Assembly (NCBI GenBank): GCA_913057925.1
Contig: CAJXPG010000019.1
Span: 1-38,281 of the forward strand
DNA: 38,281 bases
Source of the DNA: an uncultured Colwellia sp.
Lineage (GTDB): Bacteria > Pseudomonadota > Gammaproteobacteria > Enterobacterales > Alteromonadaceae
Direction: 5' to 3'
Notes under the pieces: model-generated
Database searches by the model: none
Told to the model about the DNA's origin: nothing
What the model saw: only the letters and a program-made list of their open reading frames with translations
Position numbers and translations under genes: made by a program
In this document: one piece after another, positions 7,719-16,081 of the stretch
Layout: the number at the start of each line of letters is the position of its first letter
Numbering within the stretch: the stretch's first letter is position 1

Positions 7719-8633
7719 ATGAATATTACTCAAAACATGATGATGGATACATTAAACATGTTTGTTTTCTTGGCTGTTGAGCTAACCCTGCTGTTCTTGC
7801 TGATTAGTTACCTCGTTGGTGTATTACAGGAATACATTCCACCGTCAAAAATTCAAAGTATTTTGAGCAGTAAAAATGGTAAGGGTTATCTCGTAGCTGC
7901 GCTACTAGGGGCAATTACACCGTTTTGTTCTTGCTCAACAATCCCTTTTTTAAAAGGTTTACTTAGAGCAAAAGCCGGATTTGGTACCATGATGGTATTT
8001 TTATTCGCAAGTCCGCTGTTAAACCCAATTATTATTGGTCTATTCGCAGTAACCTTTGGCCTGAAAGTAACAGTATTTTACTTTACTATCGCCATGGCTG
8101 TATCTATTTTAGCCGGTTATGTCTTGGAAAAACTAGGCTTTGAAAAATACGTCAAGGCAGATGCTTATATTGAGCCACAACCGCATGGCTGCGGACAATC
8201 GAGTAATTCAAATCAAAAAACGATCAGCAAGTGGCTTAAGATTTGGCATAGTACATGGAAAGACTTTAAAAAAGTGTTGCCTTATTTAATCGGTGGTATC
8301 GCATTAGGCTCACTAATTTATGGTTTCATGCCAACAGAGTTTGTCGCAAGTGTCGCTAGTGAAGACAATCCTTTAGCCATACCATTTGCAGCTGTTATCG
8401 GCATCCCACTTTACATTAGGGCTGAAGCGGTAATCCCACTTAGTGCGGCTTTAGCTGCAAAAGGCATGGGTTTGGGAGCAGTGATGGCATTGATCATTGG
8501 CAGTGCGGGCGCAAGCTTAACGGAAGTTATTCTGCTTAAATCGCTTTTCAAAAACAACATGATTGCGGCATTTTTACTGGTAATTTTGTCAATGGCAATT
8601 GGCGCAGGTTTTATCTATCAGCTTATATTTTAA
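7719..8633 (+). CDS. ArsP-like permease (DUF318 family), probable organoarsenical efflux
   Basis: A 304-residue membrane protein with about eight predicted helices and a cytoplasmic loop near residues 145-180 (HGCGQSSNSNQK). The hallmark TPFCSCSTIP in the first third is the conserved Cys motif of the ArsP/DUF318 permease family (PF03773). ArsP proteins export trivalent organoarsenicals such as methylarsenite; others in the family are uncharacterised. A pairing with a divergent ArsR supports metalloid efflux. The length is close to the usual 300-350 residues. A ribosome site (TAAGGTG) precedes the ATG. A hairpin terminator follows at 8647. The substrate is inferred. Confidence 0.82.
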   Translation: MNITQNMMMDTLNMFVFLAVELTLLFLLISYLVGVLQEYIPPSKIQSILSSKNGKGYLVAALLGAITPFCSCSTIPFLKGLLRAKAGFGTMMVFLFASPLLNPIIIGLFAVTFGLKVTVFYFTIAMAVSILAGYVLEKLGFEKYVKADAYIEPQPHGCGQSSNSNQKTISKWLKIWHSTWKDFKKVLPYLIGGIALGSLIYGFMPTEFVASVASEDNPLAIPFAAVIGIPLYIRAEAVIPLSAALAAKGMGLGAVMALIIGSAGASLTEVILLKSLFKNNMIAAFLLVILSMAIGAGFIYQLIF

Positions 8634-8646
8634 TTAACCAATAATG

Positions 8647-8680
8647 AGGGTTTAGTTTACTAGGCCCTTTCTCCCTTTTT
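8647..8680 (+). terminator. Probable terminator after the permease
   Basis: AGGGTTTAGT pairs with ACTAGGCCCT over ten positions (two G-U pairs) around a very short TT turn, followed by a pyrimidine-rich stretch ending in five T. The stem is moderate in strength. Confidence 0.6.
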
Positions 8681-9110
8681 ATCAAGCTTATTCGCTCATC
8701 TAAACCATAGCGTTCAAAAAGATCTTGTCTTACCTATTCGCCTGCTAAAAATATCAACCTTACTTTGAAATATCGCAATAAATAGCATCAAAAAGCAGGT
8801 AATAAATCAGTAAAAATTGAGCGTTAAATCCCCGTTGAAATAGGTGCTATGCCCCTGAAATAATCGCACACCATTTTGAAAAAATTCAAAGATAAAATCA
8901 GTTTTCCTGCCAAGCATCAAAGCTGAGCAAAAGGTCAGCTTTAATATGGTTTATGGTATTAAGTTTTCAAATACCGATAAATCATAAGGATTACTTCACT
9001 ATTTACTATAAAAATATAGAACATAATTTGACCGCACGGTCAGATTGTGAGATTTTAGCCAACCATGGCATGTTAACAAAAAGTTAATCTTTTGATGCTT
9101 TTTGTTTGAG
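8681..9110. other. Long gene-free stretch ahead of the nuclease gene
   Basis: No frame in this stretch has protein-like composition with a ribosome site. Its one clear element is the palindrome at 9029-9042. The Pho box and promoter of the nuclease follow directly at 9111. The stretch may be the remains of a lost gene or an extended regulatory region. Confidence 0.5.
9029..9042 (+). promoter_or_regulatory. TetR-type palindromic operator candidate
   Basis: TGACCG-CA-CGGTCA is a perfect 6-2-6 inverted repeat. GACC-NN-GGTC-centred palindromes are typical binding sites of TetR-family repressors such as RutR and NemR. No TetR gene lies in this window, so the regulator would have to act in trans. 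It is 137 bases before the nuclease ATG. Confidence 0.5.
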
Positions 9111-9128
9111 TTGTAATAGTACTGTCAT
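9111..9128 (+). promoter_or_regulatory. Pho box ahead of the secreted nuclease gene
   Basis: TTGTAAT-AGTA-CTGTCAT fits the PhoB box layout of two 7-base direct repeats with a 4-base spacer; the second repeat is the exact consensus CTGTCAT and the first matches 5 of 7. An AT-rich -10-like element (TTAATA, 9143-9148) lies at a suitable distance. It implies induction when phosphate is scarce, in line with DNA being used as a phosphate source. Confidence 0.6.
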
Positions 9129-9178
9129 TTAAAAATGCAAAATTAATAACAACAACAACACACGGTAAGGAAAGAGAA

Positions 9179-12100
9179 ATGAAATTAAGCATAATATCAC
9201 TCTCGTTAACTTTATTTGCTAGTTACAGCTATGCAGATACAGTGACAGATGCGTGCTATAACTGTCCGTCTTTAAGTACTATTGCAAGTGCGGATACCTT
9301 TGATGATGGCAGTTACTATTCTGGCGTTATCTCAGCGGTTAATAACAACCTAGATGTAATGAGCATTAAACAAGAAATTAGCCAAGCTATTAGTCAAAAC
9401 CATAAAAATTTAACTTATTCGGAGGTTTGGACAGCACTAACCAGAACAGATCAAGATCCAAACAACCCGTCTAATGTAAACCTCCTTTACAAAGGCATAT
9501 CAATACCAAAGTTCTCGAATGGCAGTGGCTCTCAAAGCTCAAACCCAGATAACTGGAACCGTGAACATGTTTGGGCAAAAAGTCATGGCTTTTCAAGTTC
9601 AAGCCTTGAAGCCTACACGGATATCCATCATTTAAGACCTACTGATATATCCGTGAACTCCTCACGTGGTAATTTAGATTTTGATAACAGTGATAGTCCA
9701 CTAGCTGAAGCTCCTGAAAACAGAGTAGATAGTAATTCTTTTGAGCCTAGAGACGCTGTTAAAGGCGATGTTGCTCGTATGCTTTTCTACATGGATACCC
9801 GTTATGAAGGAAGTGACGCGACACCTGATTTACAATTAGTTGATCGGGTAACCAATGTTGGCGAACCTGCCCTTGGTCGTTTATGCCGCTTAATTGAATG
9901 GCACAATAATGATCCAGTAGATGCGCTAGAAGCTAATCGCAACAACAAAATTTATGAATTTCAAGGAAACCGTAATCCATATATTGACCACCCAGAGTGG
10001 GTAAATACCATCTACAGTGCTGACACTTGTAGCACTGACAACGGCGGCGGTGACAACGGTGGCGGCGACAATGGTGGAGGTGATACCGGCGGCGGTGATA
10101 CCGGCACTGGAAATACTGGCGCACTATTCATTTCAGAGTATGTTGAAGGGAGTAGTTACAACAAAGCCATTGAATTATTTAACCCAAGCTCTACCGAGAT
10201 AGACTTAGCAGCACAAAACTATCAGCTTGCTCGTTTTAGTAACGGCGCGATTACTTCTACAACAATCGAGATAACCGGCATTATCGGTGCACAATCAACT
10301 TTTGTTATCGCAGAGCCTAGAGCAGCAAGTGAGATTTTAAACGCTGCAGATCAGCTATCTAGTTCATTAAGTCATAATGGTGATGATGCTTATGTGCTTT
10401 ATCAAGATGGTGTTGTAGTGGACTCTTTTGGCCGTGTTGGTGAAGATCCAGGCTCAGCTTGGGGAGCTGATTCATTGACAACAAAAGATAACACCTTACG
10501 TCGCCTACCAAATATTCAAAGCGGTAATACGGCAATTGATGTTGAATTTGACCCTGCCAGTGAATGGCAAGGCATAGGTAAAGATATCTTTGATGATTTA
10601 GGCTCACATAGCTTTGTACCTGCACAAGTGTTTATTTCCGAATATATTGAAGGCAGCAGTTATAACAAAGCCCTTGAACTGTTTAATCCATCAAGTAGCG
10701 ATATTGATTTAGCTGCAGAAGGTTATCAATTAGAGCGCTTTAGCAATGGCGCAATAGCAGGTACTTTGATTGACTTATCCGGCACATTATCAGCCAATGA
10801 TGTTTTTGTTATTGCAGAGCCACGTGCCAATGGTGACATCCTTGCGCAAGCGGATATGCTCAGTAGCAGCTTAAGTCACAATGGTGATGATGCTTATATC
10901 TTGTATAAAAACGGCGAGGTTATCGACTCTTTTGGTCGAGTTGGTGAAGATCCAGGCTCGCAATGGGGAAGCGGTGACAGTAAAACTAAAGATAATACCT
11001 TAGTCAGAAATGACAGTATTACCATTGGAGATAATATAGCTGATGACGAATTCGACCCTTCACTTGAGTGGCAAGGATTAGGTAATAACAACACTAGCTC
11101 TTTAGGCAGTCATACCACGAGTGGCGGACAAGAGCCAACGGCTGATATTGGCCAATGTTTTGATGACGCTAGCTTAATAAGCGCCTTACAAGGCAGTGGA
11201 TTTAGCTCTGAGGTTGTTGGTGAAACACATATTGTTGAAGGTGTGGTCACTTTTACCTTAACCAGTGGTGAAGGTTTCTTCTTACAAGAAGAGCACGTTG
11301 ACCAAGATGCTGAAACCTTAACTTCAGAAGCCATTTTTGTTGCTTTTACTGGTGCTGACTTCCCTGTTATCGGCGATGTAGTTCGTATTCAAGGTAACGT
11401 AGAAGAAAGTTATGGTAAAACTCAGCTAGTCGCCAGCCAAGCAGGGATTATTTGTGGTCAAGATACCGTATCTGCTACTTTATTAACGCTGCCATTTAGC
11501 TCTAACGCACATCAAGAGTCTCTTGAGGGCATGCTAGTCTCAATTGATGATAGCTTAACGGTAACTGATAACTACAATCTAGGTCGCTACGGTGAAGTAA
11601 CCCTTTCAAACGGTCGTCTTTATGTACCAACAAATTTACACCTGCCTGGCACTATCGAAGTAACAGAGCTCGCAGCTCAAAATAGTTTAAATAAAGTAAC
11701 CTTAGATGATGGTGTTAGTGGTCAAAACCCTGACGAAATTATCTTTCCAACGGGTGGCTTAAGCGCATTTAACAGTTTACGTTTAGGCGATAAAGTGAAT
11801 GAGTTAACCGGTGTTTTAGACTATAGCTACGGTAAATATCGTGTTATTCCAACTTCGCAACCAAGTTTTATACCTGAAAATGAACGTAATGAATTTCCAC
11901 AATCAGCCACAGGCAATTTGCGAATCGCAAGCTTTAACTTATTAAATTACTTTAATGGCGACGGTTTAGGTGAGGGTTTTCCAACGTCTCGTGGTGCTGA
12001 TAACTCAGCAGAGTTCACTCGCCAGCGCGATAAGATTTTAACCGCTATCACTCACTTAAACGCTGACATTATTGGCTTACTTGAGATGGAAAATGATGGT

Positions 12101-13186
12101 TTTGGTGAAAATAGCGCTATCCAAGATTTAGTTAACGGGCTAAACCAACAAGCACCTGCTGATGTACATTATAGCTTTGTTACCCCAGGCGTTGAGGCTC
12201 TTGGCGGCGATCAAATCAAAGTGGCAATGATATACAACGACAAAGCCGTTACTGAGATTGGTACTGCTGCCTACTTACTTGAGTTCCCTTTTGAGTATCA
12301 TAACAGACCACCAATGACACAGAGTTTTAGAGCGAGTGAAACTGGCGAGAAACTAACAGTTTCCGTTAACCACTTCCGCTCTAAAGGTTGTTCTTCAAGT
12401 GGCGGCGCTGAAAATGAAGACAAGTTAGATGGCCAAGGTTGTTATAACTTACGTCGTGTGCAAGCAGCTCAAGCGTTATCGGCTTGGTTAGCGACAAACC
12501 CAACGGGTGTGATTGACGATGACATCTTAGTTATTGGTGATTTGAATGCTTATAACAAAGAAGATCCACTGACCACACTAGAGTCTGCTGGCTATGTTAA
12601 TTTAGCCGTTGATAGGCTTGGTGTTGAAGCATACTCCTACTCATATGGTGGTGAAATTGGCGCCCTTGACCATGCCCTCGCCTCACCGTCGTTAAATGAC
12701 AAAGTTGTTGGCGTACAAGAGTGGCACATTAATGCCGATGAACCGTCAATACTTGATTACAACACTGAATATAAATCTGCAGATAAATTAACGACTTTAT
12801 ACAGCAGCGAACCGTTTAGAGCGTCAGATCACGACCCAGTAATCATTGACATCAATGGAGTAACACCACTTATCTCTAAAGTTGATATTTATGAGGGCGT
12901 TGGCAATAAACCTCGTTGGAAGCTTTACAAGTTTACCGTACCACAAGGCTCAGTTAACTTTAAAGCAAGCATCTCTGGCGGTACAGGTAATGCAGACATG
13001 TATGTCCGTCAAGGTAGATGGCCTCTACCTTGGAGAAATGACTGTGCACCTAAATTATCAGGTAATGAAGAAACTTGTGAGTTTGAAAACCCACAAGCAG
13101 GTACTTGGTATGTTTGGATTAAAGGAAAATGGCGCTACCGCGATGTTACCTTAACATTAGAAGCTAGTTATCCTGAGCCTCTATAA
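9179..13186 (+). CDS. Secreted multidomain nuclease: endonuclease I + 2 lamin-tail domains + ExeM/NucH-type DNase + PPC domain
   Basis: A 1335-residue exported protein. Residues 1-19 are a signal peptide. Residues about 40-280 are an endonuclease I domain with the HNH-like NWNREHVWAKSHGF and DIHHLRPTD motifs. A Gly/Asp repeat linker (286-310) leads to two lamin-tail domains (from about 314 and 484, each opening FISEY-[VI]-EGSSYNKA-[IL]-ELFNPSS). An OB-like region (about 660-900) precedes an endonuclease/exonuclease/phosphatase domain (about 911-1222) with ASFNLLNYF, LEMENDGFG, GDLNAY and SDHDPV. A C-terminal PPC-like domain (about 1233-1330) ends the protein. ExeM/NucH enzymes degrade extracellular DNA for nutrition and biofilm turnover. 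The added N-terminal second nuclease fold is unusual. A strong ribosome site (AAGGAAAGAG), a Pho box upstream and a terminator downstream make it a monocistronic unit. Confidence 0.92.
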   Translation: MKLSIISLSLTLFASYSYADTVTDACYNCPSLSTIASADTFDDGSYYSGVISAVNNNLDVMSIKQEISQAISQNHKNLTYSEVWTALTRTDQDPNNPSNVNLLYKGISIPKFSNGSGSQSSNPDNWNREHVWAKSHGFSSSSLEAYTDIHHLRPTDISVNSSRGNLDFDNSDSPLAEAPENRVDSNSFEPRDAVKGDVARMLFYMDTRYEGSDATPDLQLVDRVTNVGEPALGRLCRLIEWHNNDPVDALEANRNNKIYEFQGNRNPYIDHPEWVNTIYSADTCSTDNGGGDNGGGDNGGGDTGGGDTGTGNTGALFISEYVEGSSYNKAIELFNPSSTEIDLAAQNYQLARFSNGAITSTTIEITGIIGAQSTFVIAEPRAASEILNAADQLSSSLSHNGDDAYVLYQDGVVVDSFGRVGEDPGSAWGADSLTTKDNTLRRLPNIQSGNTAIDVEFDPASEWQGIGKDIFDDLGSHSFVPAQVFISEYIEGSSYNKALELFNPSSSDIDLAAEGYQLERFSNGAIAGTLIDLSGTLSANDVFVIAEPRANGDILAQADMLSSSLSHNGDDAYILYKNGEVIDSFGRVGEDPGSQWGSGDSKTKDNTLVRNDSITIGDNIADDEFDPSLEWQGLGNNNTSSLGSHTTSGGQEPTADIGQCFDDASLISALQGSGFSSEVVGETHIVEGVVTFTLTSGEGFFLQEEHVDQDAETLTSEAIFVAFTGADFPVIGDVVRIQGNVEESYGKTQLVASQAGIICGQDTVSATLLTLPFSSNAHQESLEGMLVSIDDSLTVTDNYNLGRYGEVTLSNGRLYVPTNLHLPGTIEVTELAAQNSLNKVTLDDGVSGQNPDEIIFPTGGLSAFNSLRLGDKVNELTGVLDYSYGKYRVIPTSQPSFIPENERNEFPQSATGNLRIASFNLLNYFNGDGLGEGFPTSRGADNSAEFTRQRDKILTAITHLNADIIGLLEMENDGFGENSAIQDLVNGLNQQAPADVHYSFVTPGVEALGGDQIKVAMIYNDKAVTEIGTAAYLLEFPFEYHNRPPMTQSFRASETGEKLTVSVNHFRSKGCSSSGGAENEDKLDGQGCYNLRRVQAAQALSAWLATNPTGVIDDDILVIGDLNAYNKEDPLTTLESAGYVNLAVDRLGVEAYSYSYGGEIGALDHALASPSLNDKVVGVQEWHINADEPSILDYNTEYKSADKLTTLYSSEPFRASDHDPVIIDINGVTPLISKVDIYEGVGNKPRWKLYKFTVPQGSVNFKASISGGTGNADMYVRQGRWPLPWRNDCAPKLSGNEETCEFENPQAGTWYVWIKGKWRYRDVTLTLEASYPEPL
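10038..10110 (+). repeat. Gly/Asp-rich linker coding repeat
   Basis: Near-tandem 12-base units encode DNGG-G and DTGG-G repeats between the endonuclease I domain and the first lamin-tail domain. It is a flexible interdomain linker, and its GGTGGCGGC-rich sequence is prone to slippage and length variation. Confidence 0.85.
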
Positions 13187-13213
13187 ATAAAGTGTAGAAG
13201 CAAGATTCAAGTT

Positions 13214-13244
13214 AAAAAGCCAACAATCTAATGTTGGCTTTTTT
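13214..13244 (+). terminator. Rho-independent terminator after the nuclease gene
   Basis: AAAAAGCCAACA pairs perfectly with TGTTGGCTTTTT around a 6-base loop, 27 bases after the stop codon, and continues into a T run. Confidence 0.93.
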
Positions 13245-13281
13245 ATTTTTCAGCAATGATCCCAGCCACTAAGGTATTTGT

Positions 13282-13378
13282 TAGCTATACCCATTACCAT
13301 TCAATATGCATGTTTCAGAGCGGTTGAGCGATTTCAATTCAAGGCGCATTGATGAAGGAATGGTAACGGATATAACTA
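13282..13378. repeat. 97-base palindromic element with 21-base inverted ends (MITE/REP-like)
   Basis: The left end TAGCTATACCCATTACCATTC and the right end (reverse complement TAGTTATATCCGTTACCATTC) agree at 18 of 21 bases and enclose about 55 bases with no open frame. The size, inverted ends and intergenic place fit a small non-autonomous mobile or REP-like repeat. No second copy was seen in this window, so its repeat status in the genome is unproven. Confidence 0.55.
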
Positions 13379-13399
13379 CTAAACCTCATTATTACCTGC

Positions 13400-13498
13400 T
13401 CAGTTTGCTGATTGCTGGACCAAGATACTGCGATAAAATGCCCAAAGCTCTTCAAAGCCGTTAAATCGATATTCTTTACCGTGGTAACTTGTCTTCAT
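13400..13498 (-). CDS. Possible 32-residue small protein, unidentified
   Basis: A short minus-strand frame begins with ATG at 13498 behind a purine-rich AGAGAGGCTAGGG ribosome-site-like run and reads through to TGA at 13400-13402. The composition is protein-like, with the aromatic-rich run YHGKEYRFNGFEELWAFYR. It lies about 120 bases downstream of the DUF1415 gene on the same strand and just ahead of the palindromic element, which could end its transcript. I do not recognise a family. It could instead be the remnant of a longer gene. Confidence 0.4.
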   Translation of the reverse strand: MKTSYHGKEYRFNGFEELWAFYRSILVQQSAN

Positions 13499-13617
13499 AC
13501 CCTAGCCTCTCTTTATTCATTTTTGAACAACCAGTGTATAAGTTTTGTTCAACCTAAAGAGTTAACAGAGTGTAATTTAACGTTTAAAAGCGTTGTGGCG
13601 CTGCTATCAAAGCATAT

Positions 13618-14184
13618 TTATTTTAGCGGGTGATTTAGCTGAATATTTTGTAATACCGTTTGGAAAAAGCTACTGCCTTTTTGATGCGCTAAAGCAATAT
13701 TGTTTTCTGGGATCTGCTCTGGATTTTTATAGACTTTTAACACTTTCTCCATGCTGGCTTCTCGAATAATATGGAGCATCGGATAAGGTGAACGGTTAGT
13801 AAAGTTGCTGGCATCATCAAAATCCTCATCAGCAAAGCAGTACTCTGGGTGCATAGTGGCGAGTTGAAATATCCCTTCAAAGCCAGATTTAATGAGTAAG
13901 TCGTTGCCATAATCAACTAAGTCTAAATATCGCTCAAAAGCACGAAAACCATCGGAATAAATAAGCAAACTGGTTTCTAATTGCGCGTTTTCTTTTAAAA
14001 AATGGCATTGCGCTATCAACTCTTCTAAGGCTTTCTTAACTTGCGTCTGCTGGGATACATGATAATGAATGGTGTTATTAACAAACTCTTTTTTAGCGAA
14101 TGGACAAAAGTTTAATTCAATAATAATTTCATCAAGCCACTGTTTAGTAGCCTCAATGTAAGGTGCGTCTGAATGCTGATTCAT
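13618..14184 (-). CDS. DUF1415 family protein
   Basis: A 188-residue soluble protein without signal peptide or membrane helices, matching the DUF1415 pattern: an N-terminal WLDEIIIELNFCPFAKKE segment, a central LLIYSDGFRAFERYLDLVDY, and PYPMLHIIREASMEKVL near the C terminus. Cysteines are few (C27 in FCPFA, one in AQCHF, one in EYCFAD). The family function is not known. It follows the ATM1-type exporter gene by 18 bases on the same strand and is probably co-transcribed with it. A role connected to that exporter is possible but there is no direct evidence. Confidence 0.88.
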   Translation of the reverse strand: MNQHSDAPYIEATKQWLDEIIIELNFCPFAKKEFVNNTIHYHVSQQTQVKKALEELIAQCHFLKENAQLETSLLIYSDGFRAFERYLDLVDYGNDLLIKSGFEGIFQLATMHPEYCFADEDFDDASNFTNRSPYPMLHIIREASMEKVLKVYKNPEQIPENNIALAHQKGSSFFQTVLQNIQLNHPLK

Positions 14185-14202
14185 GTTTATGCTGCTTTAG
14201 GT

Positions 14203-15984
14203 TTATGGGTTAGACTGTTGAAGTTGCCACATTTTACTATATTGTCCTGACAGTGCCAGTAACTCTTGGTGGCTACCTTGCTCAACAATTTCGCCTTGAT
14301 TCATAACGATAATATTATCACTATCAACGATGGTTGATAGTCGGTGGGCAATGACAACGCTAGTACGATTTTTTGCCACTTCATTGATGGCCTTCAAAAT
14401 GGCTTGCTCTGATTGACTATCAAGTGAAGACGTTGCTTCATCAAAAATTAAAATGGCAGGATCTTTTAAAATAGTTCGGGCTATGGCAACCCTTTGCTTC
14501 TCACCACCAGAGAGTTTTAAGCCTCGCTCACCAACCATGGTTTGCTCCCCTTTAGGTAAGCTGGCAATAAATTCAGTTAAATGCGCCATTTCTATCGCTT
14601 TTCTTACTTGTGCATCGCTAGCATTTGGATTGCCATACTGCACATTGGCAAATAAGGTATCATTAAATAACACGGTATCTTGTGGCACGATACCAATATG
14701 TTTTCTCAAAGATTTTTGACTTACCTGTTTAATATCTTGGTTATCAATGGTGATGTTACCTTGAACGGTATCGTAAAAGCGAAAAAGTAATTTTACTAAG
14801 GTTGATTTACCCGAACCACTTTGACCGACAACGGCTACCTTTTGCCCAGAGTTAACGGTAAACGAAATGTTTTTTAGTATGCTGCGTTCTTTTTGGTAGG
14901 AAAAACAAACCTTATTAAGTGCAATTTCACCGGCAGATATTTTTAGCTCGCCTGCTTGTTCGATATCTTCAACCTTTGGCTTTCTATCGAGTAAACCAAA
15001 CATATTTTCTATATTGGCTAAAGAGCCTTTAATTTCACGATAAACAAAACCTAAAAAGTTTAATGGCATAAATAATTGCATCATAAAGGCATTAATTAGG
15101 ACAAAATCACCTAAGGTCATATTACCCTTTGCAACCTCTGTTGCAGCTAAAGCTAACATGGCTGTCATCGCTGCAGCGATAATAAACGCTTGCCCGCCAT
15201 TTAAAGCAAATAACGATAAACGATTTTTAATTTTTGCCTGCTCCCATACCGACAACTGCTTATCGTAAGCTTCTGCCTCATATTGCTCATTGGTGAAGTA
15301 TTTAACGGTTTCATAATTAAGTAAACTATCTATGGCCCTAGTATTACTTGAAGAGTCTGCTTGATTAGCTGCCCTGACATAGCGCGTTCTAAGCTCAGTA
15401 GCATAGACAGAGTAAGCAATATAACTAGCAATTGACGCTAAAGTAATTAAAGCAAACCAAATGCCATAATTCACAAATAAGATGCCAACAACCATCACTA
15501 TTTCAAGTAAGGTGGGAATGATGTTAAACACCATAAAGCGCATCAAAAAGCTGATGCCCGACGTTCCCCTGTCAATATCTCTTGAAAGGCCACCTGTCTG
15601 ACGATTTAAGTGAAAGTCTAAATCAAGTTGATGCAAGTGTTTAAAAACATTCAAGCTAATACGCCTGATTGCGCGTTCAGTTACCCGGCCAAATAAGGTA
15701 TCTCGAACTTCGGCAAAAATAACAATAGAGAGTCTAACTAAACCATACGCGGCAACTAAACCTAACGGCACAATCAATAGCGGGTTATCTTGTTTACTAT
15801 CTAGGGTATCGACAATATCCTTGAGAATAAAAGGCAAATAAACACTCGCTATCTTAGTAAATACTAGACATGACATTGCCAAAGCAATACGCTTTTTATA
15901 TTCAAATAAATACGGCAGTATTAATTTAAAGGCTTGCCAGTTAATGGTGTTGACTTCTTGTTCAGGATAGCTAGAGCGGCGCAT
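14203..15984 (-). CDS. ATM1/ABCB7-type ABC exporter (fused permease and ATPase)
   Basis: A 593-residue half-transporter of the inner membrane that should work as a homodimer. Residues about 25-325 are a six-helix type IV exporter domain containing LLNYETVKYFTNEQYEA, a stretch typical of the Atm1/ABCB7/HMT1 group. The ATPase domain has Walker A GQSGSGKST (387-395), signature LSGGE (491-495), Walker B ILIFDE (511-516) and the H-loop VIAHRLST. Known members move glutathione conjugates: sulfur/iron species in mitochondria, and metal-glutathione complexes in bacteria such as NaAtm1. The likely role here is export of glutathione-bound metals or iron-sulfur homeostasis. It is divergent from the antiporter gene, with about 100 bases between the starts. 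Confidence 0.9.
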   Translation of the reverse strand: MRRSSYPEQEVNTINWQAFKLILPYLFEYKKRIALAMSCLVFTKIASVYLPFILKDIVDTLDSKQDNPLLIVPLGLVAAYGLVRLSIVIFAEVRDTLFGRVTERAIRRISLNVFKHLHQLDLDFHLNRQTGGLSRDIDRGTSGISFLMRFMVFNIIPTLLEIVMVVGILFVNYGIWFALITLASIASYIAYSVYATELRTRYVRAANQADSSSNTRAIDSLLNYETVKYFTNEQYEAEAYDKQLSVWEQAKIKNRLSLFALNGGQAFIIAAAMTAMLALAATEVAKGNMTLGDFVLINAFMMQLFMPLNFLGFVYREIKGSLANIENMFGLLDRKPKVEDIEQAGELKISAGEIALNKVCFSYQKERSILKNISFTVNSGQKVAVVGQSGSGKSTLVKLLFRFYDTVQGNITIDNQDIKQVSQKSLRKHIGIVPQDTVLFNDTLFANVQYGNPNASDAQVRKAIEMAHLTEFIASLPKGEQTMVGERGLKLSGGEKQRVAIARTILKDPAILIFDEATSSLDSQSEQAILKAINEVAKNRTSVVIAHRLSTIVDSDNIIVMNQGEIVEQGSHQELLALSGQYSKMWQLQQSNP

Positions 15985-16081
15985 AAAATAAGTAATAACT
16001 ATTGTTTGTTACCGCTATGTTACCTTAATATAAGTGATTAATCGTCCATTAGTGCGACTTTTCTTAAAGGGACTTACCTTA

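Noticed and set aside
10038..10110. Regular short repeats as a possible CRISPR-like or recombination array
   Set aside because: They are in frame and encode a Gly/Asp linker between two protein domains; there are no spacers.
10359..10625. 88-residue frame opposite the nuclease gene
   Set aside because: It lies antisense within a well-supported domain, has biased composition (His, Gln and Leu runs) and no ribosome site; it is a shadow frame.
13412..13633. 73-residue plus-strand frame after the nuclease terminator
   Set aside because: It has no ribosome site, begins within the region better explained by the minus-strand small frame, and ends inside the DUF1415 gene.
16034..16081. N-terminal extension of the antiporter from GTG
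   Set aside because: The added residues are not like the family N terminus, and the ribosome site AAAGGG is correctly spaced only for the ATG at 16082.
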